52,476 nucleotides of DNA from Candidatus Poribacteria bacterium (GCA_022826805.1 JAJDUH010000014.1:1-52476); one strand, 5' to 3'; shown: positions 34,633-43,360, counted from the stretch's first letter. Notes: generated from the letters alone by a model not told the origin. Numbers and translations: made by a program.

Positions 34633-35211
34633 TTAGCCTCCCAGATTAGCAAGGAGTTCTGAAATTGGCCTATCCGAATTTGCAGAGATTCGCAAGGCAA
34701 AGCGTTCGCGTGGATCTTCGGAGGTGCGCTCCACCGTGAAGTCGTCTCCACCATACATCTGTTCAAGGACAGGTGTGAGTTCTGCCTGAATGGACGCTGC
34801 GATTTCTGGTGTATTCGGTGCGACGTGCCGGCTGTTTATCATAAACAGGAGGTCTGCGCCATTGAAATGGACAGCATTTTCTAATTCTGCCGATGCTTCA
34901 AGGAGCTCGCATTTAGAGAGGACTTCTGCGAATGCTTGGCGGATTTTTTCAGCATTATCGCCTTCGACTGCATGCTTCCGATTGTAGAGGAATCCAGGCT
35001 GATGGTAAGCACTATCAATGCTATAGTTGGCTTGCTTCAAAATCAGTAGTACACCTGGTCCTGCATCAACATGTGAATAGTCAGCGTAGTTCAGATAGTC
35101 GTCTGAATCAGCTTCCTCCATCCAGCGGTTGAAGACTTTGATGAAGTTGGTGTAGTTAATTTCGCTCTCTTCGGTTGTAAAAACCTTGACATTAATCTGT
35201 TGTAGATCCAT
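34633..35211 (-). CDS. Conserved hypothetical protein, operon partner of moeB/thiF
   Basis: 192 residues starting MDLQQINVKVFTTEESEIN. Acidic, no signal peptide or membrane segment, mixed alpha/beta pattern (GPGVLLILKQANYSID; FNGADLLFMINSRHVAPNT). I recognise no catalytic motif. It has its own strong promoter about 150 bases upstream and is followed at 5 bases by moeB/thiF, so a role beside sulfur-carrier activation is plausible but not shown. Confidence 0.8.
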   Translation of the reverse strand: MDLQQINVKVFTTEESEINYTNFIKVFNRWMEEADSDDYLNYADYSHVDAGPGVLLILKQANYSIDSAYHQPGFLYNRKHAVEGDNAEKIRQAFAEVLSKCELLEASAELENAVHFNGADLLFMINSRHVAPNTPEIAASIQAELTPVLEQMYGGDDFTVERTSEDPRERFALRISANSDRPISELLANLGG

Positions 35212-35240
35212 TCTGATAAAAAATTTCCTATAAACGTAAC

Positions 35241-35253
35241 GCCCCGACGGGGC
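35241..35253. repeat. GC-rich hairpin in the leader of the hypothetical gene
   Basis: GCCCC-GAC-GGGGC, five perfect G-C pairs. It sits between the promoter (35364-35392) and the start at 35211 on the minus strand. A T-run follows only on the plus strand, where no gene precedes it. Confidence 0.6.
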
Positions 35254-35363
35254 TTTTCCTATGTAGGCAGGTTTTGCGATATTTTAATCCCAATGCCTTA
35301 GAACTACCAGCACACTATTTCTAACGTGCCTGTAACCTCTCGATTTACTATTATCTGCCCTTT

Positions 35364-35392
35364 ATTATACTGCAAATTGGCAGGAAAGTCAA
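35364..35392 (-). promoter_or_regulatory. Sigma70 promoter of the hypothetical/moeB operon
   Basis: On the minus strand TTGACT (35392-35387), 17 bases, TATAAT (35369-35364). Leader of about 145 bases to the ATG at 35211. Confidence 0.85.
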
Positions 35393-35478
35393 CCTTCATT
35401 TCTTAATTGACGTTGGCCCATTCAACCAGTCTTTAAGAAAGCATTAGAAGATAATTTCGCTATGTTTTAGCGTTTACC

Positions 35479-35901
35479 TCAATTGTCCTTGGACAATCTC
35501 AACAACATCTGTTGTGGTGTTAGGATTGGGATGTTACTGCCTGTAAATCCTGAAAGATTACGAGTGACAATTACGTCAAGTTGTCTACTCATCGCGCAGG
35601 CAACTTGCAGATTGTCTTCAAAGTCGCTGCCCTCCATCGTTGTTGCCAACCGTAGTTCATTAATACCAACAGGGACAATAAACAATTGATCTAAACTCGC
35701 GTGAATCACTTGCCAAGCTTTCTCAAGCCCCGCGAGGCGACGACCGAGATAAAAAATATCGGTTAACGAAGTTGCCGTGATGTAAGCAAAAAATTGCTCA
35801 TTATTTTGAATTTGCCAGAGAGCTTTGGCATCAGAACTCCAAGGACGCCTTTCAAGCAAAGCATCCAAGATTACGTTTGTATCCAATAATGCATGAATCA
35901 T
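35479..35901 (-). CDS. PIN-domain toxin (VapC-like ribonuclease)
   Basis: 140 residues. LLDTNVILDALLERRPW holds the first acidic residue (Asp7) and the PIN start; TSLTDIFY, GSDFEDNLQVACA and IVTRNLSGF supply the later acidic residues and the Asp/Asn of the fourth motif. PIN toxins cleave RNA, often tRNA. It overlaps the upstream small gene by four bases (ATGA), the usual arrangement of a type II toxin-antitoxin pair. Confidence 0.9.
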   Translation of the reverse strand: MIHALLDTNVILDALLERRPWSSDAKALWQIQNNEQFFAYITATSLTDIFYLGRRLAGLEKAWQVIHASLDQLFIVPVGINELRLATTMEGSDFEDNLQVACAMSRQLDVIVTRNLSGFTGSNIPILTPQQMLLRLSKDN

Positions 35902-36134
35902 CCGTATTTCTTCATCCGTTCCTCTTCAATAATTTTCTTGCATTCTTCATCGGTAGGGGGTGGACCATCCGTTTTCAAAATCCCGAAGATATCTTCTGGC
36001 GACATAGTCCGTGTGGGTGGTGGAATTTGCGGAGAGACCAAGGTCTCCAAAATCTGACGTGCCAAGTCAATGCGCACTTCTGGTTTCCAAGTTTTCACGC
36101 GCTGTAACACTTCAAGCATCTCTTTAGAATCCAT
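35898..36134 (-). CDS. Putative antitoxin paired with the PIN toxin
   Basis: 78 residues, MDSKEMLEVLQRVKTWKPEVRIDLARQ. An N-terminal helical region, a Pro-rich middle (SPQIPPPTRTMSPEDIFG) and a charged C-terminus (DEECKKIIEEERMKKYG). No named antitoxin family was recognised. Function is assigned by size and by the ATGA overlap with the PIN gene; the Pro-rich tail may wrap the toxin. Confidence 0.75.
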   Translation of the reverse strand: MDSKEMLEVLQRVKTWKPEVRIDLARQILETLVSPQIPPPTRTMSPEDIFGILKTDGPPPTDEECKKIIEEERMKKYG

Positions 36135-36165
36135 AATGTGAAATTCCTATAACCCCCTGAGGGAT

Positions 36166-36217
36166 AAAAAAGGCGTTTGCCTGCCCACACCCATTTAGGC
36201 GCGGGCGGCAATCGCCT
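36166..36217 (-). terminator. Rho-independent terminator after the sulfite reductase-TusA gene
   Basis: On the minus strand AGGCGATTGCC...GGCAAACGCCT, with GCCC/GGGC inside, followed by six T residues (plus-strand A run 36166-36171). It separates the reductase gene from the toxin-antitoxin pair. Confidence 0.88.
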
Positions 36218-36255
36218 ACATGAAACTTGGTTTCGATGAACCACAATCTTAGACT

Positions 36256-38703
36256 TTACTCACCCTTCCGAATGGTAAGGCGATAGTGCTGTCCAACTTT
36301 TTTTGTGTCAACAATCTCATGCCCATCGTTGGTGAGGCTCTTCGGCACGTTCTCAATAGGTTCACCATCGTCAATGGTAACTTCGAGAAGCTGACCGAGA
36401 TCCATCGTTTCCAAGCGGATTTTGGCTTGGACATAGTTGAACGGACAAGCAACACCTTTAAGATCAAGGCTATCGACGATCTCCTCAACAGGTTTCGCCT
36501 TTCTGACGACCCTCGGCTTCCGTGTCGAACGACGCGAGCGACGCGATTTCTTTCGACTCGCCTCTTCTTCCTCCTGCTTGATACGCATACGATTATACAC
36601 GTTATGCGATTCTTCTACAAAGAGGGTGGCTTCTTCAACCCGACGGTGTGCCAATTCATGATCAAACGTAGAGATATCCTCTTCCGTCGCCTTAAAGATA
36701 TGCGCACCGTAACCCGGGAAAAAGTTACCGGGTTCAAAGAAGTGGGGGCGGAATTCGTTGACAGTCGTCGCGTCGTCAATATACTGCAACCCTACCGTCG
36801 TCAAGAGTCCATCTGCGGCTCTTATCATTGCATTGAAAGCCAACTCAGCGGAATCCTGATATTCACCCTTCTCCAAGTCCAAGCCAGATTCATAGATAAG
36901 CCGATCTGCTTCTTCTAACTTCATGGAGACAAGTGCTACTACCTCTCCTGCACACTCACCAACCCCTGTTTTGAGTTGGTAATCTTTCGTATCGCCAGTG
37001 TCTACATAGAATTCCGGCGCTTCCTCATAGGTAGGAATCTTATCGTACTTGGACAAGATCTGCTTGATTTCCACTTTACCGAGACGTGCGACATAGTCAG
37101 TGAAAGATTCTTCGTCATTCCGTTCAGCGGTATACCTACCGGTTAACTCCTCAATAAACGCCGGGATATATTTGCCGTGAATTTTTCCAGTGGCAAGTCC
37201 GTAGGAACTGGCGTTTTCCACCATGTGTCCACCGAGTAGTACCTGATAGTAAGGCGCAATATGCTCACCCATCCGGCGCGAGGAACCGAAGAAGCCTATA
37301 TTCGCGACATGGTGCTGTCCGCAGGAATTGGGGCATCCACTAATCTTAATCCGAAAGTCTTTGATTTCATTCTGCACACCGCTTTCAATGAAATGGCTTC
37401 GTAGGTGTGCTGCCAATCCACGTGAAGAAGAAACACCAAGTTTGCAGGAGTCAGTACCCGGACAAGCCGTAATATCAACCATAGATTCTGCACCTGGGTC
37501 GCCGAGACCAACCTCTCTCAGTTCTCGATAGAGTGCTGGCAAATCCGTCATTGTTACCCAACGAAGGACAATGTTCTGCTCGACTGTGGCACGGATGGTG
37601 TCCTTGACGTATTTCCGAGAGATGTCCGCTAACGCACGCGTCTGATCCGCTGTAATGTCTCCAAGAGGTAGCGTAATGGTCACAAAAGCGTAGCCGGGTT
37701 GACTCTGTAACCGCACATTAGATTGATACCACTCTTCAAACCCTTCAGGTTTTGCAGCACCGTTGAGCTGCGTCGGTGCCTTGAGCGGACTTTCCGTGTA
37801 AGCATCAAGATTATCCAAATACGCTGTCCATGCTGGATCGTGCCGTAGGGTCGCCCGATCTTCAAGCACCTGTTTTTTGAATTCTTCAATGCCATACTTG
37901 GCGATGACAAACTTCAGTCGTGCCTTATTTCGATTTCTGCGTTCACCTAAACGGGTGAAGACTCTGCAAATTGACTGTGAAATAGGGAGGAGTTCCTCCG
38001 CCGAAACGAAATCATCAAAGACCTTCGCCTGATGTGGAACGGCACCGAGCCCCCCACCGACATAGAGCTTAAAGCCACGTTTGACCTCACCATCTACCTC
38101 TTTGACTGCAGCAACGGCACCGATGTCGTGCATATTCGCCAAGCCGCAAGCGTGTTCTTCACATCCAGAAAAAGCGATTTTAAACTTACGTCCGAAATCT
38201 TGAGCATCTGGGTGTCCCAAAAGGAATGCTGATAACGCTTTAGAGTAGGGAGTTACATCAAACGTCTCATCTTGGCACACACCGCTGAGAGGACATGCTG
38301 TGACATTTCGCACGACATTACCGCACGCTTCTTTTGTGGTAATATCCACACTCGCGAGACGGCGCATCAGTTCTGGTGTGTTGTTGATGTCTACATAGTG
38401 ATATTGCACATCTTGACGGGTAGTAATGTGGATGATGTTGTCGGAAAATTCTTCGGCAACATCCGCCAACATTTCGAGTTGTACTGCTGTGAGTCCACCG
38501 AAAGGAATTTTGACACGGATCATCTGCGACCGATCGTCGCGCTGCCCGTAAACCCCGTGCCGAAGTCTAAATTCAGTAAAGAGAGTCTCTTCGACTTGGC
38601 CGGCTTGCACCCGACCGAGCTGAATCTCGTAAATTTCAATGGCGCGGGCAACATCAGGTGGAATTGCCGATGCATCATAGGGACCCGCGTATTCAATAGC
38701 CAT
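36256..38703 (-). CDS. Nitrite/sulfite reductase (siroheme, 4Fe-4S) fused to a TusA domain
   Basis: 815 residues from ATG 38703 after AAGGAG. Two ferredoxin-like/siroheme halves: N-half with ACPLSGVC and GCEEHACG (about residues 136-185), C-half with TACPGTDSC and SGCPNSCG (about 409-455), the C-x5-C and C-x3-C pairs that bind the 4Fe-4S/siroheme centre. These are followed by a helical region (about 570-700, GECAGEVVALVSMKLEEADRL-like), a basic linker (RKKSRRSRRSTRKPR), and a C-terminal TusA/SirA-like domain (about 740-813) with the sulfur-carrying Cys in LKGVACPFNYVQAK. Plain sulfite reductases of this class have about 550-600 residues. The fusion suggests that sulfide is handed to the TusA Cys as a carrier. 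Nitrite as substrate cannot be excluded. Confidence 0.9.
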   Translation of the reverse strand: MAIEYAGPYDASAIPPDVARAIEIYEIQLGRVQAGQVEETLFTEFRLRHGVYGQRDDRSQMIRVKIPFGGLTAVQLEMLADVAEEFSDNIIHITTRQDVQYHYVDINNTPELMRRLASVDITTKEACGNVVRNVTACPLSGVCQDETFDVTPYSKALSAFLLGHPDAQDFGRKFKIAFSGCEEHACGLANMHDIGAVAAVKEVDGEVKRGFKLYVGGGLGAVPHQAKVFDDFVSAEELLPISQSICRVFTRLGERRNRNKARLKFVIAKYGIEEFKKQVLEDRATLRHDPAWTAYLDNLDAYTESPLKAPTQLNGAAKPEGFEEWYQSNVRLQSQPGYAFVTITLPLGDITADQTRALADISRKYVKDTIRATVEQNIVLRWVTMTDLPALYRELREVGLGDPGAESMVDITACPGTDSCKLGVSSSRGLAAHLRSHFIESGVQNEIKDFRIKISGCPNSCGQHHVANIGFFGSSRRMGEHIAPYYQVLLGGHMVENASSYGLATGKIHGKYIPAFIEELTGRYTAERNDEESFTDYVARLGKVEIKQILSKYDKIPTYEEAPEFYVDTGDTKDYQLKTGVGECAGEVVALVSMKLEEADRLIYESGLDLEKGEYQDSAELAFNAMIRAADGLLTTVGLQYIDDATTVNEFRPHFFEPGNFFPGYGAHIFKATEEDISTFDHELAHRRVEEATLFVEESHNVYNRMRIKQEEEEASRKKSRRSRRSTRKPRVVRKAKPVEEIVDSLDLKGVACPFNYVQAKIRLETMDLGQLLEVTIDDGEPIENVPKSLTNDGHEIVDTKKVGQHYRLTIRKGE

Positions 38704-38832
38704 TCTGTACTCCTTAGTAATAACCTCAGATTCGTAGTGTGCGTTGATTAATATGCGACTGCTTTCTATTTAGCCGAAATCTGCGTGCGGATTTGCATGG
38801 GGTCCAGCCATTAGAAACCTTTTAAATAGTAT

Positions 38833-38861
38833 AGTATACTATAATTTAAAATAAAAAGCAA
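38833..38861 (-). promoter_or_regulatory. Sigma70 promoter of the sulfite reductase-TusA gene
   Basis: On the minus strand TTGCTT (38861-38856), 17 bases, TATACT (38838-38833). Leader of about 125 bases, containing a small AAATC/GATTT hairpin but no riboswitch that I can identify. Confidence 0.7.
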
Positions 38862-38876
38862 GTCCTATCTTTTATT

Positions 38877-39971
38877 TTAAATTTCTGGGGCATCTCCCCA
38901 ATCTGGAATTGGGAGTAACTCTCCATCCCGTAGGGCCGACTGGTGTGCGACAAACCCAGGCGCACAATAGCGAACTGCTTCCCAAACGTTGACCCGCGGC
39001 AACCGTTGACGATTGACGGCATCAACAAATTCGTGTACCAGATAGGCATGTGAGCCACCGTGTCCACCGAGATCCGCCGCGAGCGCTTCTGGAAGGTCTT
39101 CGTGTAATCTTGGAGGCTGAATGCTCTCTCTTTCATTTTTAGTCGTCCAGACACTGCCTGCGAGGCTCTGCTCGTAACTACCTTCCGTTCCATAAATACC
39201 GCTGACGCGTTCAGATCCAGGATGCCCAACCCGTCGAAATTCACAGATTTGCATTGTTGCCCCATTGCTCATTGTGAAAAGTCCAACTTCATTAGAAAAC
39301 CGATTTTTGTGGATGGTGTCCTCCCGAAACCAGTCATCATTTGGATAGACATATCCTTGTGCTGAAACCGATGTGGCGTGCGCTTTCATAACGGAGATCG
39401 GGAAACAGGTCGAATGTGTCGGATAGTGCATCGGAATTCCTCCCATCTTATCTCGACCGAAATCTGCGCCCCAACGATTCTTCGCCACGTCGTAGAGTCC
39501 ATGGTCCATATCGTGAAAATATTCAGCGCGGCAGTGAACGAACTCTCCGAATGCACCTTCTGCTGCCTTTTGACGACAATAGACGGCTTCCGGGCGGAAA
39601 TAACTCGTCTCTCCATTCATATAGATCATCCCTGTCCGTTCAACAGTCCTGACAAGCGCCTCACATTCATCTAAGGATGCCGCGGCGGGAACAGCAGTAT
39701 AAACGTGCTTTCCCGATTCCATCGCTTGAATTGCCTGCGGTGCGTGCATCCAATGCTGCGTAATAATTACAAGCGCGTCTAAATCCGATTTGCAGATCTC
39801 ATCAAGGTTTGAATACGTCTCAGAAATCTCAAACTGCTCAGCCCACTTCGACAACCTGTCAGCCCGCAAATCACACAGCGCAAGCCGATGCACATCTGGA
39901 TGCGACTTATACGATTGGATAAACGACGGTCCGAACATCCCTAAGCCTACCATACCGACACCAATACCCAT
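38877..39971 (-). CDS. Gfo/Idh/MocA family oxidoreductase, atypical active-site motif
   Basis: 364 residues from ATG 39971, after AAGGAGG; an in-frame ATG at 39992 lies upstream of that motif. NAD(P)-binding Rossmann start GIGVGMVGLGMFGPSF (G-x-G-x-x-G). The usual E-K-P motif after strand 4 is absent: at that place the protein reads HVYTAVPAAASLDE. Later RPEAVYCRQKAAEGAFGEFVHCRAEY and HYPTHSTCFPISV fit the C-terminal substrate domain. The lack of the EKP lysine suggests changed chemistry. Divergent from the next Gfo/Idh gene, with two promoters in the shared gap. Confidence 0.88.
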   Translation of the reverse strand: MGIGVGMVGLGMFGPSFIQSYKSHPDVHRLALCDLRADRLSKWAEQFEISETYSNLDEICKSDLDALVIITQHWMHAPQAIQAMESGKHVYTAVPAAASLDECEALVRTVERTGMIYMNGETSYFRPEAVYCRQKAAEGAFGEFVHCRAEYFHDMDHGLYDVAKNRWGADFGRDKMGGIPMHYPTHSTCFPISVMKAHATSVSAQGYVYPNDDWFREDTIHKNRFSNEVGLFTMSNGATMQICEFRRVGHPGSERVSGIYGTEGSYEQSLAGSVWTTKNERESIQPPRLHEDLPEALAADLGGHGGSHAYLVHEFVDAVNRQRLPRVNVWEAVRYCAPGFVAHQSALRDGELLPIPDWGDAPEI

Positions 39972-40004
39972 CCGTTTTTCCTCCTTCAGCACTCTTTAGA
40001 TGAG

Positions 40005-40033
40005 AAAATAGCATGTATCGGGAATACTGTCAA
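40005..40033 (-). promoter_or_regulatory. Sigma70 promoter of the minus-strand Gfo/Idh gene
   Basis: On the minus strand TTGACA (40033-40028), 17 bases, TATTTT (40010-40005). It lies 34 bases before the start codon. Confidence 0.75.
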
Positions 40034-40054
40034 GCATATTTCCAAAGATATTTA

Positions 40055-40082
40055 TTGACAAAACTGGCAACCCGCTTATAAT
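40055..40082 (+). promoter_or_regulatory. Sigma70 promoter of the plus-strand Gfo/Idh operon
   Basis: TTGACA (40055-40060), 16 bases, TATAAT (40077-40082). Leader of about 100 bases to 40192. Back to back with the minus-strand promoter 22 bases away, so the two may share an operator. Confidence 0.85.
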
Positions 40083-40191
40083 GTAGATAAGTATAAAATC
40101 TGCTGTAGCATATTACTGGCCCAAGTATGTTCAGCGTGCGAGTTTTGGCTACAGATGAGATCAAACTGCATCTATTGGAAGGAATAAATAA

Positions 40192-41274
40192 ATGGCATTA
40201 AAAGTTGGCGTTGTCGGCATGAGCGGCATCGGAAATAACCATGCGAATTGTCACGCGAATGACGACTTAGCGGAACTTGTTGCGGTGTGTGATATTGTTA
40301 AAGAGCGAGCGGACAGCGCGGCAGAACGTCTCGGTGTTAAGGCGTACTATAGCTTAGCTAATATGATTGATGGCGAGCCAGACCTCGACATCGTCGATGT
40401 TGGTACCGGCGGAAATGAGAACGGCAGTTGGCACTATGAGCCGACGATGGAAGCATTGGAAAAAGGAAAACACGTACTCGTCGAGAAACCGCTTTCTAAC
40501 GATATTGGACAAGCACGGGATATGGTCGCGAAAGCCACGGAAGAAGATCTCTATCTCGGCTGTAATCTAAACCATTATCTTACACCGCCTGCGGAACAAG
40601 CGAAAAAATATATTGAGGATGGACACATTGGGGAGATGGTCTACTGCCTTCACAAAATGGGATTCCCTGGTGGTGAATTCGACTATAGTTACTCAAAAGC
40701 CCCACGTTCTGACGGATTTCCCTATTTTCACGTGAAAGCTTTCTTGTCGCATCCGTTCAGTGTAATGCGTCATTTCTGCGGCGATGTGACACACGTGCAA
40801 GCCTTTATGGAACGTCCGCATTTCAGGCGCAACGCAGGAGATCTGATGGTCTCCATTAACAGTATCCATCTCCGATTTGAGAACGGGTGTATCGGTTATC
40901 TGTTGAGCCAACGTCGCGATGTAACATTCGGTCTCGGCGGCTGGTGGAGCGTCGAACTTGCTGGCACGCGTGGCACGTTCTGCATCGAAAATTGCCTTGA
41001 GAAAGTAACCTATTGGCCCTCACCGGGTGCCCCCGATTTCCCCGATACAGAACCTATTGTCACCGAATCCGGCATCAGCGACTTCGGGGAGACATTCCCG
41101 CTGCGGATTCACGCGTTTTTAGAGGACATTACAAACGGCGTGCCGAAAGAGCAGCTCCGTGCTTCCGGCAGAGACGCACTTGCAGCACTTGAATACACCT
41201 GGGCAGCGATGGAATCCTATGAGCAGGGCGGTATCTTGGTGCGTCCACATCCACTTCCGCCACTAAAAGGTTAA
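40192..41274 (+). CDS. Gfo/Idh/MocA family oxidoreductase
   Basis: 360 residues, MALKVGVVGMSGIGNNHANCH with the Rossmann glycines, canonical GKHVLVEKPLSNDIGQA (EKP, about residues 99-101), and a C-terminal substrate domain. Acts as an NAD(P)-dependent sugar or inositol-type dehydrogenase; substrate unknown. The last residues (PHPLPPLKG) look repeat-derived, and the following 50 bases carry a repeat-like GGGG...CCCC palindrome. It is first in an apparent operon with the sugar phosphate isomerase gene. Confidence 0.93.
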   Translation: MALKVGVVGMSGIGNNHANCHANDDLAELVAVCDIVKERADSAAERLGVKAYYSLANMIDGEPDLDIVDVGTGGNENGSWHYEPTMEALEKGKHVLVEKPLSNDIGQARDMVAKATEEDLYLGCNLNHYLTPPAEQAKKYIEDGHIGEMVYCLHKMGFPGGEFDYSYSKAPRSDGFPYFHVKAFLSHPFSVMRHFCGDVTHVQAFMERPHFRRNAGDLMVSINSIHLRFENGCIGYLLSQRRDVTFGLGGWWSVELAGTRGTFCIENCLEKVTYWPSPGAPDFPDTEPIVTESGISDFGETFPLRIHAFLEDITNGVPKEQLRASGRDALAALEYTWAAMESYEQGGILVRPHPLPPLKG

Positions 41275-41324
41275 TTGCAGAATAGACGGGGTAATATCCG
41301 CCCCTACGGAAGGAGAAACCACAT

Positions 41325-42122
41325 TTGAAATTAGGAGCAAATTCAGTGTTGTTCGGCGGCTACGATATGGAAACCGCTTTCAAGCACATCGCCATGGCCG
41401 GTTATGACGGTATTGAACTCTCAGCGATTGACGGGATGAGCCAGCACCTCGTCCTCACAAATTGGCAAGAACTGGCTGACGAGATCAAACACCTCGCGAA
41501 AGACTATGAAATCGAACTATTGGCGATGGAGCAGCCCTCACGCGCCCCAGAGCGAATGGAGCTTGCCTTCCAATCGGCAGTCGAGATAGGCATTCCGATT
41601 ATTAACTGCGGTCCTGGGGGCAAATCGGATGACGAATCCGCCTGGCCCGAGGTGATTGATTCATTGGGCAGCCTCTCAGCACGCGCGGAACACTACGGCG
41701 TAACGCTTTGTGTCAAGGCACACGTCGGTGCAAGCATCTATAATACACCAACAACGCTCCGCGCAATGAAAGAGATTTCATCACCTGCGTTTGGTATTGA
41801 TATGGATCCCTCTCATATTCACCGCGCAGACGAGAATCCTGTTGAGGCAATCGCTGCCGTAGTTTCACGCGTGAAACATGTGCATATCCGAGATTGCAAA
41901 GGAACGCAGCGCGGTCCCGGCGACCCTGAATTGCAGGCGAATGGGCGAGGGGACATCGACCTTGTAGGCTATATCCGTGTTTTGCATGAAAACGGCTATA
42001 CCGGTCCGCTGAACCTCGAAGTCATCGGTGCGAAAGAGTATAGTTTAGAGCAGTGTTGCACAATTGCAGCAGAGTCGCGTGGTCACATGCAGGCATGCTT
42101 ACAAGCGTGCGGGGCACGTTAA
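41325..42122 (+). CDS. Sugar phosphate isomerase/epimerase (xylose isomerase-like TIM barrel)
   Basis: 265 residues with a TTG start at 41325 after AAGGAG (41310-41315). MKLGANSVLFGGYDMETAFKHIAMAGYDGIELS is the typical start of AP endonuclease family 2 enzymes. Metal-site residues are seen in LLAMEQP, DMDPSHIHRA, HVHIRDCKG and LNLEVIG. These proteins interconvert ketoses or act on inosose; pairing with Gfo/Idh dehydrogenases is common in inositol-like or glycoside degradation. Substrate unknown. Confidence 0.9.
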   Translation: MKLGANSVLFGGYDMETAFKHIAMAGYDGIELSAIDGMSQHLVLTNWQELADEIKHLAKDYEIELLAMEQPSRAPERMELAFQSAVEIGIPIINCGPGGKSDDESAWPEVIDSLGSLSARAEHYGVTLCVKAHVGASIYNTPTTLRAMKEISSPAFGIDMDPSHIHRADENPVEAIAAVVSRVKHVHIRDCKGTQRGPGDPELQANGRGDIDLVGYIRVLHENGYTGPLNLEVIGAKEYSLEQCCTIAAESRGHMQACLQACGAR

Positions 42123-42140
42123 TTAAAACACATACCGCTC

Positions 42141-42935
42141 CTACTGAAGCCGGACTTCTGATAAAGGGATTCCACTGTTAAACATCTGCACCGGTGGGAG
42201 CGGTTCTTCCACTTCTGCTAACCCGCATAGCCATCGCCACGTGAGTTCACCTCTACGTCGGTCGCGATAGGATTCCACCTCCGTAACATACGGATGCCTA
42301 CCAACGTGTTGATAGAGTGGAATCTCATCGGAATCTCGGGCCCAATCCCGTTTAGGCATCGCTGTTCGGAAATAGGAGAATTTTATCATCCCGCGCCTAT
42401 TGGCATTCAGTTTTGGGCCCGCCTTATGCCAGATGCCGTAGCGAGTCATTGCAACAGTGCCTGCGGGAACCGTGAGGGAAAGCTGTCCGAGAATATCCCC
42501 ATAATGCGCGATCGCCTCTCGGTCCACAAGTCGATGGTGCGAGCCGGGCAATATCATCGTCGGTCCATCCTCAATTTTCACCGCCTTTGGGTAATAGTAA
42601 CACTGAAGATGTGTGATGCCGTATCCATATTCCGTGAGTCCATCGGAGTGCCATGTCTGCCCGCGGTGCGCGGCTTCAAACAGATGATGGTGTGCGCTCG
42701 TTGGCACGAGGAAATCTTCGCCCAACAACGAGCGGACGACGCCAGCAACTTCTGGATGTAGCAACACGTTTCGACGAAATTCGTCTGTGAGAACAAAATC
42801 GGTGAGATGTCCGCCCGGTACAGATTCACATTCCCGATTGAAGTCCTCGTCAACGATACTCTCCAGTGTGATATAGCCGTTATGGATAAATTGCATGACT
42901 TGGTGGTCACTCAGGGTTGGTTCAACGTTAATCAT
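42141..42935 (-). CDS. Phytanoyl-CoA dioxygenase (PhyH) family protein
   Basis: 264 residues. Fe(II)/2-oxoglutarate-dependent oxygenase with iron ligands His96 and Asp98 (TWHSDGL) and His170 (GIWHKAGP), and the 2-oxoglutarate arginine Arg180 (NANRRG). These residues are complete, so it is probably active. PhyH-family genes are strikingly numerous in Poribacteria genomes (known in general; not counted here). Natural substrate unknown. Convergent with the isomerase gene, 18 bases apart. Confidence 0.92.
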   Translation of the reverse strand: MINVEPTLSDHQVMQFIHNGYITLESIVDEDFNRECESVPGGHLTDFVLTDEFRRNVLLHPEVAGVVRSLLGEDFLVPTSAHHHLFEAAHRGQTWHSDGLTEYGYGITHLQCYYYPKAVKIEDGPTMILPGSHHRLVDREAIAHYGDILGQLSLTVPAGTVAMTRYGIWHKAGPKLNANRRGMIKFSYFRTAMPKRDWARDSDEIPLYQHVGRHPYVTEVESYRDRRRGELTWRWLCGLAEVEEPLPPVQMFNSGIPLSEVRLQ

Positions 42936-42946
42936 TGTATCTTCCT

Positions 42947-43306
42947 TTACACAAATTTCTCTAAAATAAACTCATAACCGAGATAAGCGTTGTCAACATC
43001 TGTAAAGTTGTAGAGTTCAGGACGCGGAAATTGGACAATTCGCCACCCATCACGAACCGCATCAAGTACGGATGTATAAGGGACATCTTGCGAGGGCAGA
43101 ACTGGTTCATCCGGTGCGGTTGCGTCGTACAAAGCCCATCCGCCAAGCGGTGAGCGCAGACTTGTTGATTTAGAATAGAGGTAGAGGAGCAGCTGCTTCT
43201 GAGAATTCAGGGCAGTTGTTACACGGCGTAGGTCAACTTCCGTCAACTCGCCTTCGTTGAGTTTTTCAATACAGTCATCAAGCCATTCTTCTATCGCTGG
43301 TTTCAC
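42947..43306 (-). CDS. Conserved hypothetical protein
   Basis: 119 residues with a GTG start at 43306, preferred over the ATG at 43348 because AAGGGGG precedes it by about 8 bases. Starts MKPAIEEWLDDCIEKLNEG: a helical N-terminal half followed by a beta-rich half with VQFPRPELYNFTDVDNAYLGYEFILEKF. No catalytic motif or family recognised. Eleven bases upstream of the PhyH gene, so probably the same transcript. Confidence 0.7.
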   Translation of the reverse strand: MKPAIEEWLDDCIEKLNEGELTEVDLRRVTTALNSQKQLLLYLYSKSTSLRSPLGGWALYDATAPDEPVLPSQDVPYTSVLDAVRDGWRIVQFPRPELYNFTDVDNAYLGYEFILEKFV

Positions 43307-43360
43307 ACGAGTTTCCCCCTTAATTCGATTGTTATCATTGTAGCACAAAAACGAAAAATA

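Noticed and set aside
35241..35260. Plus-strand terminator GCCCC-GAC-GGGGC-TTTT
   Set aside because: No plus-strand gene ends before it; it lies in the leader of a minus-strand operon instead.
38704..38832. SAM-type riboswitch upstream of the sulfite reductase
   Set aside because: The leader is long enough, but I could not find the conserved core of any SAM riboswitch class.
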